A DNA stretch of 6,673 nt from Chloroflexota bacterium (GTDB lineage Bacteria > Chloroflexota > Anaerolineae > UBA3071): assembly GCA_014383605.1 (NCBI GenBank), contig JACNHM010000256.1:1-6673 (forward strand), written 5' to 3'. The position numbers and the translations under genes were made by a program. Positions within the stretch are counted from its first letter, which is position 1. Every line of letters begins with the position of its first letter. This document shows, piece after piece, positions 6,464 through 6,673 of the stretch. The notes under the pieces are model-generated. The model worked only from the letters and a program-made list of their open reading frames with translations. It made no database searches and was not told the origin of the DNA.

Positions 6464-6500
6464 GTATCAGGTATTGGGTATTCGGTCACTCGGTCACGAA
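6464..6500. repeat. Tandem 7-8 base repeat in the malQ leader
   Basis: On the plus strand the units are GTATCAG, GTATTGG, GTATTCG, then GTCACTCG and GTCACGAA; TCGGTCAC is repeated exactly at 6482-6489 and 6490-6497. The tract lies between the predicted malQ transcription start (near 6521) and the ribosome site, so it would be part of a leader of about 80 nt. Sequence differs from the other tracts in the window but the unit length and G-T/A-T-T style are alike. Confidence 0.6.
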
Positions 6501-6527
6501 GGGCACGAGCGAGACTTGACGACTCAG

Positions 6528-6556
6528 ATTATACATCATCTCCCGCACGGCTGCAA
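6528..6556 (-). promoter_or_regulatory. Predicted promoter of malQ and the GH13 gene
   Basis: On the minus strand TATAAT (6528-6533) is a perfect -10 box. At 17 bp upstream is TTGCAG (6551-6556), a weak -35 (3 of 6). Transcription would start near 6521 and read through the repeat leader into malQ. The poor -35 would fit dependence on an activator, but no operator is evident here. Confidence 0.5.
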
Positions 6557-6586
6557 GGTAGCGCCCACATGGGGCAATTCGCCGGA

Positions 6587-6615
6587 TTGCCATGACAGGT
6601 TGTTGGTGCTATAAT
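6587..6615 (+). promoter_or_regulatory. Strong divergent sigma70-type promoter
   Basis: TTGCCA (6587-6592; 5 of 6), a 17-bp spacer, then TATAAT (6610-6615; 6 of 6). It is the best promoter match in the window and points right, away from malQ. The two predicted start points are about 100 bp apart, so regulation of the two directions could be linked. Confidence 0.65.
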
Positions 6616-6620
6616 AGCAC
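6606..6620. promoter_or_regulatory. Operator-like palindrome over the -10 box
   Basis: GTGCTAT (6606-6612) and ATAGCAC (6614-6620) are a perfect 7-bp inverted repeat around a single A. The palindrome covers the -10 box of the rightward promoter, where a bound dimeric repressor would block polymerase. Part of the symmetry comes from the -10 sequence itself, so the excess over chance rests mainly on the outer GTGC/GCAC arms. No regulator is named. Confidence 0.4.
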
Positions 6621-6667
6621 GCAGTTGACCTGATCGTTCATCTCTTGCCGGGAGGCGAGGACAGGCA

Positions 6668-6673
6668 GTGGAC
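6668..6673 (+). CDS. Possible first codons of a divergent gene (GTG start)
   Basis: GTG at 6668 follows GAGG (6657-6660) with a 7-nt gap, and a stronger GGGAGG (6650-6655) stands 12 nt away. It is about 46 nt after the predicted start of the rightward promoter. Only two codons are inside the window, so product and even the start are unknown; an ATG beyond the edge is equally possible. Confidence 0.2.

Overview
The window is about 60% G+C by eye and carries a compact glucan-metabolism block on the minus strand. Reading in the direction of transcription (right to left), it holds a complete 4-alpha-glucanotransferase (malQ), a very long intracellular-looking GH13 alpha-amylase-family protein of about 1,165 residues, an unrecognised two-part protein of 265 residues, and the first 59 codons of a HEPN-domain protein that runs off the left edge. 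At the right edge a strong sigma70-type promoter points the other way, into a divergent gene that lies essentially outside the window.

The protein style suggests a Chloroflexota bacterium of the Anaerolineae/Caldilineae kind. The supporting signs are a bacterial-type GH77 MalQ, the large GH13 with added N- and C-terminal domains, and short A/T-anchored tandem repeats with inverted ends scattered between and inside genes. This assignment is inference from protein style and repeats, not from a marker gene.

Region by region: 1-177 partial HEPN gene; 178-405 its ribosome site, promoter, a 75-bp inverted-repeat element and a short heptamer tract; 406-1203 unknown protein; 1204-1319 spacer with no convincing signal; 1320-4817 (start uncertain) GH13 protein, with an in-frame repeat insertion at 1854-1922; 4850-4935 second copy of the inverted-repeat element, which overlaps the end of malQ; 4906-6441 malQ; 6442-6673 malQ leader with a third repeat tract, the malQ promoter, and the divergent promoter with an operator-like palindrome over its -10 box.

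MalQ disproportionates maltodextrins and the GH13 enzyme probably cuts or transfers on the same alpha-1,4-glucans. They sit 88-90 bp apart in the same orientation, so co-transcription from the malQ promoter is likely. The 265-residue protein may be a third gene of the same unit (116-bp gap, no promoter seen), but nothing in its sequence ties it to glucan metabolism. The HEPN gene has its own promoter and looks like a separate unit. I found no clear evidence of a wholly new multi-gene system. The most unusual features are the repeat that became coding sequence in the GH13 gene, the repeat element that supplies the end of malQ, the atypical architecture of the GH13 protein, and the unknown two-part protein.
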